DNA from: Chrysaora quinquecirrha
Lineage: Eukaryota > Cnidaria > Scyphozoa > Semaeostomeae > Pelagiidae
DNA length: 64,000 bases
Direction of reading: 5' to 3'
Assembly (NCBI GenBank): GCA_014526335.1
Contig: JACTAT010000052.1
Span: forward strand, 3,660,504-3,724,503
The notes beneath the pieces were generated by a model, which saw only the letters and a list, made by a program, of their open reading frames with translations, ran no database searches and was not told the DNA's origin. The position numbers were made by a program, and so were the translations under genes. The stretch's first letter is position 1. Every line of letters begins with the position of its first letter. Below are positions 39,717 to 50,082 of the stretch, piece after piece.

Positions 39717-42430
39717 ATGGCTGATGAAACAACAGATAGTTTATTAGATGCTGCTTTAGATACTTCCAAAGATGACGATTCGTATGCTCTCGATGAAACT
39801 GTTGGCGAAGACGGCGATGCTGGTGAAGATGCGGTATGGGAGCTTTTTTCTTTAGGCCTAAAGAAGATAACCACCCATCTTCCTTGTGTTTCTGAGATCC
39901 TGTTGTTGTAATCTTAAACATGATAAGAGAAATAATAATTCATTTTGATCCGCAGGAACTTGAAGCCATCAAAGCAAGAGTCAAAGAGATGGAGGAAGAA
40001 GCAGAAAAACTGAAAGAAATGCAGAAACAAGTTGAAGATTCCCTTATGAGTCCTACTGGTAGCGCTGGAACAGGTTAATTATTTGATGAATTGCTAAAAC
40101 CTTGCATCTTTATTCCAGATTGGAGTATGCTACTTTTCGCTGAGATTTGCAGGAACAAATGACTAAACAAGACGACCAGACTGCAAATTTCGCATAATGC
40201 ATAGTGGCAATTTAACCAAAGCACTGTGGAAAATAAATACCCAAAACCAAATTTCAGATGCATGCTAGCAAATCTGTACACACTACTGTGCATACTAGTG
40301 GTGGATATGCTCCAATGTGGTGTTATTTTTTTGTGCTATGGCAGATAAGCAGTACTGTGGTGGGTTATTATGCTTGATGTGGTGATAATTTTTGCAAACG
40401 GTGGTGGTATTTTTTGGGTACAAAATCCACCAGTATGCTAAACATACCACCACAGCAAGCATATTAACCCACCACATCAAGCATAATAAGCCATCACAGT
40501 GGTGCCTATCCATCGCATTATACAAAAAATATCACCTCAGTAGTGCGTAATGCATATCCACCACAGTAATGCGTATAGGTTTTCAAGCTTGAAATTTGGA
40601 GAAATAGGAAGTACTGTATTTCAATCTCAATACTATGAGAGACTTGAGCTAGCCCTTCAGCCCTCATTTAGCTTGTTGCTTAAACTGACATTCCATTATT
40701 ATAGGATCACCTGGATTAGAGGACAAAAATGAAATTGATAATCGTTCAATATATGTTGGCAATGTAAGTCAAGGTTTATTTTGAAAGAATGTCTATCAAT
40801 CTTGCAGCAAGCTGTATTGATTAACAAATTTTAAGTCCTTCTTATTTTTTTTGCTACTTTGAATAGTTATGCTAGTTGTAACATGTATTCAGTGCCAGTC
40901 AGTATCAATATCATCTCAAGACAAGATAAAATAACCAGACCTTGACCCAAAGACAAGAATGCCATAGCACCTTCAGTTTGTAAATGCTGTGCATTTGCAG
41001 TGTCTGATTTCTCTTAATTTCTTCAGGTGGACTATTCGGCAACTGCAGCAGAACTCGAAGCACATTTTCATGGTGTTGGTTCTGTCAACAGAGTAACAAT
41101 CTTATGCGACAAGTTCACTGGACATCCAAAAGGGTAATTCTAATTTGTAGTTCTGTAGCCGCTTTGTTGCAACCTTGAGATAAATTGCCTTCTTAAAAGG
41201 TTAATTTTGTAGCACCCACTGAATGAACTTGTTTCAATTTTGTAATAAGTTGTTAATGAGCTTACATTTCCTGTTTGGTTCAGGTTTGCTTATGTGGAGT
41301 TTGCAGATAAAGAGAGTGTGGAAAATGCTGTTGCTCTGAATGATTCCCTCTTCAAAGGAAGACAGATCAAGGTAAGGAAAAAAGTTTTCTTTGAAAAAAT
41401 GTTGGTGGCAAAGACTTTTCAGTAATGAAAACTGCCCTTTGTACATACAGTACTGTAGAAGATTAAGTTTCATTTTCTTGCAACTTAATCCGTAAACAGT
41501 AATACACCTTTTCAAGCCTCGTTTAAAAAAAAAATTGAAAATTGGGTCACCCAAAAATGTTGACATCAGATTCAGAATTAGCACCTTCATTTTAGTGCTT
41601 AGGCATATTTTTACAATTCAAGTCCTTACAATGACGATTTTATAGCAATTAGAAGACTGAAAATCTATAAGGGATTTGAAGGTGAAAAATGACTGAGGGT
41701 GTAAAATTTCACCTCTAGTGGTTTTTCACGGTCAAATCCTTTTATAAATGTTCAAACTCTTTGTCGCTATAGAATCATCATTGTTAGGGCTAGAAGCAAG
41801 TAAAATTTGCCTTAGCATTAAAGTTAAAGTCCTCAATCTGAATCTGGGGTCAAAATGTTTGTATTAACAAACTTTTGTAAATTGTGAAGTTTTTGGCTCT
41901 AAGTTGAAAAGGTATCTTATTGAATCTTATTGAAAAGCTTTTAAAGATATAATTCTTGATGATTGGCAGTGTGTGCCAGTCCCGTAGTGGAAAATTTTAT
42001 CATGTCAATGATTGAGTTACTGTCCGCTGACTTGCTGTATAACCAACCATTTGCGGTTCGTCTGGAATTGTGACTGAGAGTTTTTTTTTTTAAAGGTTAG
42101 TGCAAAACGAACAAATGTCCCTGGAATATCAACCACAGATCGTGGAAGAGGCCGTGGAAGAGGTGGCATGCATAGAGGTGGCTGGAGAGGTGGCCACCAA
42201 CCATTTGGTGGGGGTGCATTTGGGGGATATACCCCTCGTTTCAGAGGCAGAGGGGCTTACAGGTATCTTGAAAGTAAAATGTATTCTTTTTCTTGTCATT
42301 TTTACTCATTTTTGAAAACCATTGCAATTATCAGACTTTAAACTTCGAAGTAATTAAAAAATCTTAAAATTTTAGATCTTCTTCATTTCATTGTAGGTCA
42401 CGCCGTGCTGCTTGGTATTCCCCATATTAG
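39717..42430 (+). CDS. PABPN1: Nuclear poly(A)-binding protein 1 (complete, 7 exons)
   Basis: Binds nascent poly(A) tails in the nucleus, stimulates poly(A) polymerase with CPSF and sets tail length. Exons: 39717-39833, 39956-40073, 40705-40763, 41027-41133, 41284-41371, 42096-42262, 42397-42430. All are GT-AG and in phase, giving 229 residues. Exon 1 is acidic ([20 protein letters not shown]), with no polyalanine tract as in mammals. Residues 40-70 form the coiled coil ([20 protein letters not shown]). The single RRM has RNP2 SIYVGN (93-98) and RNP1 KGFAYVEF (133-140), followed by [20 protein letters not shown]. The C-terminus is Gly/Arg-rich ([17 protein letters not shown]), likely arginine-methylated, and ends in the family's WYSPY. 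Introns 2 and 5 hold mobile elements. It shares an upstream region with GPAA1. Confidence 0.97.
40285..40575. mobile_element. Diverged copy of the TGTGGTGG palindromic element
   Basis: The left arm has CACACTACTGTGCATACTAG, GTACTGTGGTGGGTTATTATGC and AACGGTGGTGG. The right arm mirrors it with TACCACCACAGCAAGCATATT, CCACCACATCAAGCATAATA and TCCACCACAGTAATGCG. It is the same design as 20861-21193 but with decayed termini. It lies in PABPN1 intron 2. Confidence 0.75.
41905..42073 (-). mobile_element. LINE 3' end fragment, antisense
   Basis: On the minus strand it reads ATTCCAGACGAACCGCAAAT, then TGGTTATACAGCAAGTC, GGACAGTAACTCAATCATTG and CACTACGGGACTGGCACACA. This nearly matches the end of the LINE copy at 34270-34392. 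Its 3' tail is TTGAATCTTATT-like in plus orientation. It lies in PABPN1 intron 5, just before exon 6. Confidence 0.8.
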
Positions 42431-44531
42431 TGAAAAAGTCTTTAAACCTTTGGGTGAAACAAATATTCTGTCAAAAATCACAAATGAAATCCTTCCTAAC
42501 AAAACGATTAAGTGTTCAATTTAACTTGCATTAACAGTGAAAAAATGTCTACATTTTGCAAACTTTTTTCTCTGAGGCAAACTTTGGATTTTAACTGTGT
42601 TTATATAAAGTTGTCTAAAATGGAATTTATTTGATACCAAATTTTTCAAGCTTTTCACTCCGTGGAAGCAAAATTTCAAAGTTAATATTTATCTAGAAAT
42701 GACTTAATTTGAATCAAAAAATGTTTCTTTTGAGCTGTTTCCTAATTAGATAAGCTGGGTTTCTGAAAAATTTGTGTATCTAAAAAGATACAGAACATTT
42801 GAGTTTTGGGTCATAAACTTCCTTATAGTTCCCATATTCCACTTTAGAAAGACCTGGTTATTATTATTTTATGGAAATTTTTCAAGAAACTTTGTTCTTT
42901 CAGCAAACAAATAACTTTTCCAGTGATGCAGACAGCCATTTTGTGCTTCAGCTGAGTGGAACTACTGGCTGGCCATGCCTTGCTACATTGCCCATGATTA
43001 ATGAAAAAAAATAAAAAAAGAGAAAAAATGAGATATAAAATGAAAAAAATATGATATACAAAAAAAAATGAAAAAAATTGAAGAAAAATAAAAAAACATC
43101 AGAAAAAAATTTATAAAGGGGTAGAAAAGGGTGGGCCCAAATTCCAGGATGGAAGCCAAGTCTCTTCATGAAAAGAAGCTCTTCATCATCAATGGAACAT
43201 TCACCATTCTTTGTGTTTGAAAATATGAACAATGCACACTCATTCTTACTTATAATAGATCTGTCAGTACGTTCCTTTAGCTTTTTTATCACGAACCTCG
43301 CTATCTCGCACTACTACAACGTATGGTGCAGCAATGCACTGTCATTACTATACTATACGTCTTGTAATTCTTGTTCTCTGTTTACAATATATTTATCATG
43401 ATATTGATGTATTGAAGTCAAACCAGTCTCTTTATTTGCTCGCGTTCTCTTTACACTAGCCTGCGTGTTGCCTCAAACTTTTTTCCCAGAACTCTACTCT
43501 TTTCTCTTGGAGGATTCTTTGCACAAAAGTAGTGAAGGATTTTTTGTGTCTGCACATAATGCTGTACATCTCGTAGTGACGCCGCCACAGGATGCGCTCG
43601 ACCAAACTAGTGGCTAGAGTCGTTACATCAAAAACCCCAATGAAAAGAATCAAGCGACAACGCAAAAAGAATATCTTTAAGTGATTGAGTCGCTAGAATG
43701 TATATTAGTTCTACCCGAATCGCTTACTCGCTGAAATAGAAACTTGACTCAGATCTCCTTTATGCGAGAGAAAAGATCCTGAACCTTTTGGGTACAATTT
43801 CATTGCGCTCACACGGGAACGGGTCCAAATGGATCGGCTAAAATGGATCCGCTTTTCTAGCGTAAAGAAACGATCCTGTTTCGGAAAAGAAACGGACCCA
43901 CGCAAACGAAAAGGTTATCGTCATTTTTTTTGGAACAGATCCTGTGGACGTTTATGGAATGTTCCGTTAGAAATTTTCCGGACCTCGGTGAATCAGAAGT
44001 TAAAGCGCACGATAATCCAAACAAGGTCAGCTTCAGAGATACATGGGGCCTCAAAATGACGTCACATCTCTAAAATTTGAGCATTTATTTGCTGAAAAAA
44101 TGTACGTCAGCCAAAATTCCTAGTAGGTCTATTACCAAATACGCCTAAAGAAGCATTTGAGCGCCCGTATTAGGTGCTTAATCATCTGGCGAAATGAAGC
44201 TTGTTTTTGCTAAAGGTTTTTTTAAAGAACAAATTTTAGGACAATCACAAAATTGCTAATTGCTAACGCAAAAGGGTTGGATGATAAACTCTAATTTTTA
44301 TTGACAATTTTAGATTTTTGTAAAACGTTGCAAGTCTGACAACTTAGCTAATAGTTAAGGTTACCTCTTGTTTTTGTTCTTTTTTTTAAGTTGAACAATC
44401 AATAAAAAGTTCTCGGTTATGTCTTGTCTACTGTTTATGAAGGTCTATGAAGTTGAAGCTATAACTGAAAAGAAGTATTCCTTTCCAAGAAAAGAATATT
44501 TTAAGATTTTAACATTAACCCTCTCAATAAT
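42431..44531. other. Intergenic between PABPN1 and the orphan GPCR
   Basis: It holds the PABPN1 3' UTR, then an A-rich block of GAAAAAAATG-like words at about 43000-43110 that could be a decayed retroposon tail or simple repeat. At 43800-43920 GGATC(C) words recur (AAATGGATCGGCTAAAATGG). No coding exon is supported. Confidence 0.4.
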
Positions 44532-45572
44532 CTACTTGTAAATTTGCGACGTTTTGGTAACTGGTGAAGCTTCTTCGTGATCTTTGCCCTTGCGCAGGAG
44601 AAGCCCCTTCAAGTAGTCCTTGCAATCCTTGTTTCTGTACACGTATATTGCTGCGTTGAGAGAGCTGTTCACAAAAAACGGAGCATGCATGAGGTAGTAC
44701 AAGAAGCGTGGCCACTGCGGGGCAGCTCTGTCTTCTATGAGAGTGTAGAAGCCAGTCCACAGATCCATGATCAAGAGAGGGATATAACAAGCAGCTAACC
44801 CAATTAGAATGAGAAACACTGTTTTGAAGAAAGTTGGGACGCTGTTTCTTGATTTGGACAAGCCTTGAACTGTATCAGATGATTTATTCCATTTGGCAGT
44901 TACTTTGACTTGTTGGCTTACGGATCGATACAGCAGAAAATAGCAAATGTAGATAGTTAAGACGATGACTGAACGAATTACCATCATTATGATGTTAGGG
45001 ACTCTTGACTTCAATTGATCGAAGAAATATGTCGATACCAAACCGTGGCATACGGACCAGACAAAACATGTGACTGCGAGAGTCCAGGATCCAGATTTCG
45101 TTGCAATAAAAAGCCGTTTCATTCCGTATTTTATCTTGAGAAATCGTTGTGTGGCAATGGCTAAAATCAGATACATTGAGAAATGACCATTCGTTTGCCC
45201 AAGAAACAAAGACGTTAGTTCTAACCAGCATACACGAGTGTGACCAAAAACTGTGAATATGACCACGCATAAGGGAGTAGTTAACATTCCAGAAACGCAG
45301 TCAGACAGGCACAGGATAAAAAACAGAAACTTTGATGGCGAGTTCACTTGTTTGGTCTTTTTTAGCGCAATGCACAGCAATATATTGAAGATGATAGCCG
45401 ACGGCATCGTCAGACCAGTAAAAATTGCAATCAAAATATTCTGAGTGTTTGATAATATCAACCTCCATACGGCAGTATTGTAACAAGTATGAAGTTGCAT
45501 TGTTAAGCTGGCAACGCTTTGGTTATGTCCTGTTTCGTTCATCGTTAATCTTGAGAGGTTCGTGTACGACAT
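44532..45572 (-). CDS. Orphan class A GPCR, single exon
   Basis: A 346-residue seven-helix receptor without introns. The N-terminus has several Asn glycosylation sequons (NLS, NET, NQS). TM1 contains FNILLCIALKK, TM2 CLSDCVSGML with the conserved Asp, and TM3 begins after Cys in RVCWLELTS. The usual DRY is replaced by TQRF (AIATQRFLKIKYG). TM6 has the conserved Pro in AACYIPLLIMD but lacks CWxP. TM7 reads NSSLNAAIYVYRN, so NPxxY is changed to NAAIY. The C-tail is Lys/Arg-rich, with Ser and Thr that kinases could use. Non-canonical TM3 and TM7 motifs and the single exon fit the large, fast-evolving orphan receptor expansions of invertebrates. The ligand is unknown. A tandem repeat array begins right upstream of the start codon. 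Confidence 0.9.
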   Translation of the reverse strand: MSYTNLSRLTMNETGHNQSVASLTMQLHTCYNTAVWRLILSNTQNILIAIFTGLTMPSAIIFNILLCIALKKTKQVNSPSKFLFFILCLSDCVSGMLTTPLCVVIFTVFGHTRVCWLELTSLFLGQTNGHFSMYLILAIATQRFLKIKYGMKRLFIATKSGSWTLAVTCFVWSVCHGLVSTYFFDQLKSRVPNIIMMVIRSVIVLTIYICYFLLYRSVSQQVKVTAKWNKSSDTVQGLSKSRNSVPTFFKTVFLILIGLAACYIPLLIMDLWTGFYTLIEDRAAPQWPRFLYYLMHAPFFVNSSLNAAIYVYRNKDCKDYLKGLLLRKGKDHEEASPVTKTSQIYK

Positions 45573-45594
45573 GCTTTATGAAGGAATAATATAT

Positions 45595-46720
45595 GAAGAG
45601 CACAGTCTGATGAAATCTTGAGTAAAAAAGTTCTTCTAGAGAGTCAATAATCTGTGCAACATGCACGATGCACACTATGCGAGGTTCAACAATCTGGGCA
45701 ACAAACTTGTACCAAGATTTAATCCATATAAAACACAGTCAACAACTCGAGAAGAGACTCAACAATGTGAGCAAAATGCCAGTAGCAACTAATAATGCAT
45801 GCAATACATGGTCAATCAAGTAGAGGCGTCTTGAGTCGAAGAACGGGCACCATGAGAGGTTCAGAAACACAGTCAAAAACTTCAGAAGTCTTGAGTTAAA
45901 ATAAACAGCACGCTCTTCAAGAGATCCAACAATCTGTGCAACAAGCTTGCACCAAGCAAAAATACATATAAATCGCAGTTCTTCAACTTGAGACGTCTCC
46001 AGTCAAACAGCAAGCACTATGAGAGGTTCAACAATTTGTGCGACTTGCTTGTACCAAGTAAATATGCATAAGAAAACAGACATCGACTTGAGAAGTTCTT
46101 GAGTCCAACGGCACGCTTTATGAAAGGTTTGATAGTCTGTGCGGCAGGCCTATACCAAGAAAATATGCATGGAAAACAAAGTCAACTCGCGAAGCCTTGA
46201 GTCAAAAAGCACGCACTATGAGAGGTTCAGAATTTCTGCGACTTGCTTGTACCAAGCAAACATGCTCAAGAAAACAGACATCGACTTGAGAAGTTCTTGA
46301 GTCAAAAAGCACGCTTTGTGAAAGGTTTGATAGTCTGTGCGGCAGGCCTATACCAAGAAATAATGCATGGAAAACACAGTCAACTCGCGAAGCCTTGAGC
46401 CAAAAAGCACGAACTATTAAAGGTTCATTAATCTGTATGACATGCCAGTAGCAAGTAAAAATGCATACAAAACAAGGTCATCAACTTCAAAAGTCTTGGA
46501 TCAAACAGCACACACTATGTACGAGAGGTTCAACAATCTGTGCAAAAAAACAAAGTCAGCTTGAGAAGTCTTGAGTCACACTAAACAGCACGCTTTATGA
46601 GAGGTTCAACAAAAATCTGTGCGACATCCCAGTACCAAGTAACAATGCATATAAAACACAGCCAACAGGAGCATGACAGGAGAAGTCTTGAGCCAAACAG
46701 CAGGCTATTCCCATCGGATT
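45595..46720. repeat. Degenerate tandem array of about 100-bp units upstream of the GPCR
   Basis: About ten copies of a unit of roughly 100 bp containing AGCACGCACTATGAGAGGTT, CAACAATCTGTGC, TTGTACCAAGCAAAAATGCA and ACTTGAGAAGTCTTGAGTC. Copies differ by substitutions and small gaps. Two adjacent blocks (about 46020-46200 and 46210-46400) are much closer to each other, a higher-order duplication of two units. There is no long ORF across the array. Confidence 0.85.
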
Positions 46721-47789
46721 GTCAAGTTTGCAGTGAGCAATGAATCAAATTGACTTGGTATATGATGTTTATTTGTAAACCTGTTAAATTCTTTTCATTT
46801 CTTCATTAACCAACTGGTGGTAGCACAATGCTTTTACAGTTATGCTGCATGCAGATGAAATATCGAAAGTAAACTTGATAATTTCTGTGTAATCAACTGA
46901 AGAAGCATGAATATTCGGAAATGAATTTAATCAAATTCCGTGTTTCAGTTCCCAATTCACTGATTTGTTATTGTTGGTGGCAATCTACCATAACATGAAA
47001 GAATATGTTTGCCACTAATCCGAGATCTCATTGGAAATCAAATCATATCTTCGCCTCATCCTCTGCCCTTTGTGACATCTTATACAATGCATTCTATTCA
47101 CTATTTCTTTACTTGAAACTCATGGCGGAATCTAAAAGTCACTTAGCCATAGGCTTGTGGAATTCGCTATGCATATGTGAACTTATCATATACTCCCCTC
47201 TTGAGGTACCTCTCGCCGTGCACATTATTCGTAGCTATTTTCTGCTTTCAAACGACAGGTTCTGCATTGAGATGTTTTAGCTGCCATCCAAGACCTTTGA
47301 TCAATAACTTAGGTGCATGCCAAAACAAAATGTTTTAATGTTTGGCACGTCACAAAACAATGCTCGTCAAATTTTTTCGTTTGTCACAAACTGAAAAACA
47401 TTATTGTCGTTATTGGTGTTTTTGTTTTCATTGTTGTTGTTTTGTTAGAAAATGTTTTTCAAAAACTTTTTGAAGCACATTCTGTATAGCACTGTGCGAT
47501 GTGGCCACACGGTCAAACATTGCTTGTAAAAGTAAATCTCAATGTTTGACCGACAATGTTTGGTCGTTTGTCCAGGGATTGAAACCTCGTTCTGAGCCAT
47601 TTTATCATGTATTACCTATGACGTCATACCCTTCCATCCAATGATTGATATTCTTTATGCAGTGTCTTTCTCGTTAGAAATTTAAAGCCAAGCATTGTGT
47701 GAAGATCGTCCCTCCTTGTTATATCATTATATCCAATGAACTGTAGCTATACAAGTATAATACAAATGATGCGTAGCTGCTTACTTTCG
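46721..47789. other. Intergenic between tandem array and MARVEL-like gene
   Basis: No gene supported. A short plus-strand ORF at 47005-47280 has no domain or splice context. A family A MITE occupies the later part (listed separately). Confidence 0.4.
47309..47582. mobile_element. Family A MITE
   Basis: It contains AAAATGTTTTAATGTTTGGC, GGTCAAACATTGCTTGTAAA, AATGTTTGACCGACAATGTT and ends TGGTCGTTTGTCCAGGGATT. The left terminus is decayed. About 200 bp downstream of the MARVEL-like gene. Confidence 0.65.
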
Positions 47790-50082
47790 TTATGTTCGTT
47801 GTAGGAATCTGCCTCTAAATGCAGCACAGTGTAAAGCTGCATCGATCCAGAACAATAGCACTGTCATAAAACCACTACCCTGCAAGCAAAAGAGAAAATT
47901 TTGTAAGTAATAGACTATACAGTGAAAATGATAGTGGTTCACTATAAACATCAACTGCTGCAAGTAGATAACGGCGACACGCTCTATAAGACAGTTCTTC
48001 GCTTCCTGTATTTCCTCTAATAAGGGTCCCTGTGCTGATAAAAATAATTCCAAAATATACCTTTTGGACGAAAGGCCACCGTGATTGTATTTTTCAGAAT
48101 TTCTATCGAGCTATTGATGCTTAAATCGTAATAGCATTAATACTTAGTCTAGGTGCAAAGTTTCACTGTCCTAGCATTTGTGCTATTGATTTCATGAGGG
48201 CGAAAAGTTCCCGATTCTTTACAAAATCGTAACCTTAATTTAATGAAACCAGTAATTTTCCATGCTGGTGGCAGTAGCCGAAAGTTTTACTTTACTATAA
48301 GGGACACTATTAGATACACTATCATTTATAATACAAAATGCGATATGAAATTATGGTCTTACCAGTGATATTTTAAAAGAAAGACAAGATGCGTTTTCAG
48401 ATATACAAAGTTGCTTCATTTGAATATCAGCCAACAAAGATGTGCTCACTAAAACGAGGCCACCAAAACTAATGTGAATGATCATCATCTAAAAAAAATA
48501 AAAATAAAAACCATATTCAGAAGGGCATAAGAAGTCTATTTTCAAAAGCATTCAATAATTTTACTTGCTGTAGAGATAAGAGGGGTTTAGGAAGACATGC
48601 TAGAAACTACAAGTATTTACTAGAAAGAAGTTCTAGACGGCCTTGTATCCGTTGGAAGCGACCAACCTAGAGCAGGCGACAGGCGGGTAAAAGACCTTTA
48701 ACCAGAAGAGAGTGAAGGTAAGGTGAAGGAGAAAGATATAATGCTGTATTTTGCGCCAGTTGCTAGGTTCTCAGTAGAAGGTTAACTAATCGAGACCCTC
48801 GACCCTGCCTGTGAAGCTACCGTGGCTGGGACTATATGGGCGAGACGTTACTCCTAACCGCCCGAGTAGCCAAGAGACGAGACGACCGCTGATCCGCAAA
48901 CACTTGCCTGTCTTACACAGGGCGAAAAAAAACAGCGCGCACAGCAATCGTTCCATCAGTTTCATCCAATTTTAAAAGCAACTGAATGCATGGCTATAAG
49001 GGTTTATGCAAGCCTTCCAGTCCCTATATCATTAAACACTTTAGCTAACAATGCGAATAAACATGCATGCTTACTTTGATAAAGGCTGCCTCGTTTCGAA
49101 TTCCATCAATATACCCAATAAGACTCGTCCAAAACAAAACTATAACAAGTAGCCAGCAGAAGGCCAGAAGAATAATGAAGAAGCCAGAGCGGTCGCCAGC
49201 AACTGCACTTAGGCCTTGCTCAAGTCGGAATGATAGACATGCAGAAAAACCAACAAAGCAAGCGACCTTGAAAATAAATACAATATAAAGACATTAAAAT
49301 GCATGCAAGATCGTTCTATCTTGATAAAGCGAAAAAAGCACGGGGCCTAGTTCATGGGTCGAAATTATGCCGCAGCGATTAAAACCGAGCTGTGAAAAAT
49401 TTCGACGTGTCCATTTAATTCGGCATATCCTCAACGTAACTGCGACGTATGAAACCAGTACCGAAATTAATCCTAACTACGCCACTATTGCGCCACTACT
49501 TCAGCAGCTCTGTCACATAAAACGCCCTAACTGCACCTTCAACTGATAGCCTCAACTTATGAATCCACAGCAGCAGCTACGGCAGAGTAAGGGCTGCCGT
49601 AAAACCGAATTAAATTCGAAACTGAATTAAACTCGCTGCGGCATAACTCGACGCATGAACTAGAACTGAATTTATGGAATAAGCAGTTAAGGGTGAGAAT
49701 AAGTAACTAACGGGATTTATTAAACAAAAAACCTAACCGGTATCGTACTTACAAACTCTAGTGCCTTCAACACAGCGAAATTAGATGACAAATATTTTTT
49801 GTTGATCTTCATTTCCTTCTTTCTGTCATTCACCTCCCGTGTCTCTGAATCATTCTGTGTATTCGAAGAGGGCTCAGTAATTTGGCTGACATGTCTGTAT
49901 CCAGGTTCCAGCGGCATAATCCCGTGGTAGCAGACATTACGGTTGCTCTCATGAAACGGGGTAACCGGGCTTTCAGAATACGGAGGTGGTGGCTCTGATG
50001 GAGGCCCATTCCAAGTAGAAATCGGTGTAACGTAAATTACCCCATGTAGTAGTGGTGGAGCCGACGGCCTAGGGGCAGTCAT
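47790..50082 (-). CDS. MARVEL-like four-transmembrane protein with PPPPY motif (4 exons)
   Basis: Minus-strand exons 50082-49753, 49266-49075, 48488-48363, 47879-47790. All are phase 0 with GT-AG sites, giving 245 residues. The cytoplasmic N-terminus (about 100 residues) is Pro-rich with SEPPPPYSESP, a PPxY motif that can bind WW domains such as NEDD4-type ligases, and ends in a charged stretch (REVNDRKKEMKINKKY). Four hydrophobic segments follow: LKALEFVACFVGFSACLSF, FFIILLAFCWLLVIVLFW, MMIIHISFGGLVLVSTSL and FMTVLLFWIDAALHCAAF. This layout, one helix-pair loop and a short C-tail (RGRFLQRT) fit the MARVEL superfamily (CMTM, MAL, plasmolipin, synaptogyrin relatives), linked to membrane apposition and vesicle traffic. 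I cannot assign a subfamily. A 5' UTR acceptor-like GTTATAG lies at about 50192. Confidence 0.8.
48700..48860 (-). mobile_element. SINE family 1, partial copy
   Basis: GCGCCAGTTGCTAGGTTCTC, AGGTTAACTAATCGAGACCC and GAAGCTACCGTGGCTGGG match the body of the SINEs at 51390-51570 and 59705-59870. The tRNA-like head is missing. It lies in intron 2 of the MARVEL-like gene. Confidence 0.6.
49345..49665. mobile_element. Foldback MITE (TATGCCGCAGCGA arms)
   Basis: The left arm TTCATGGGTCGAAATTATGC and CGCAGCGATTAA is mirrored on the right by TTAAACTCGCTGCGGCATAA and CTCGACGCATGAA. No ORF. It lies in intron 1 of the MARVEL-like gene. Confidence 0.75.

Noticed and set aside
43000..43292. Phe-rich minus-strand ORF after PABPN1
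   Set aside because: It is the complement of an A-rich GAAAAAAATG tract; low-complexity artefact.
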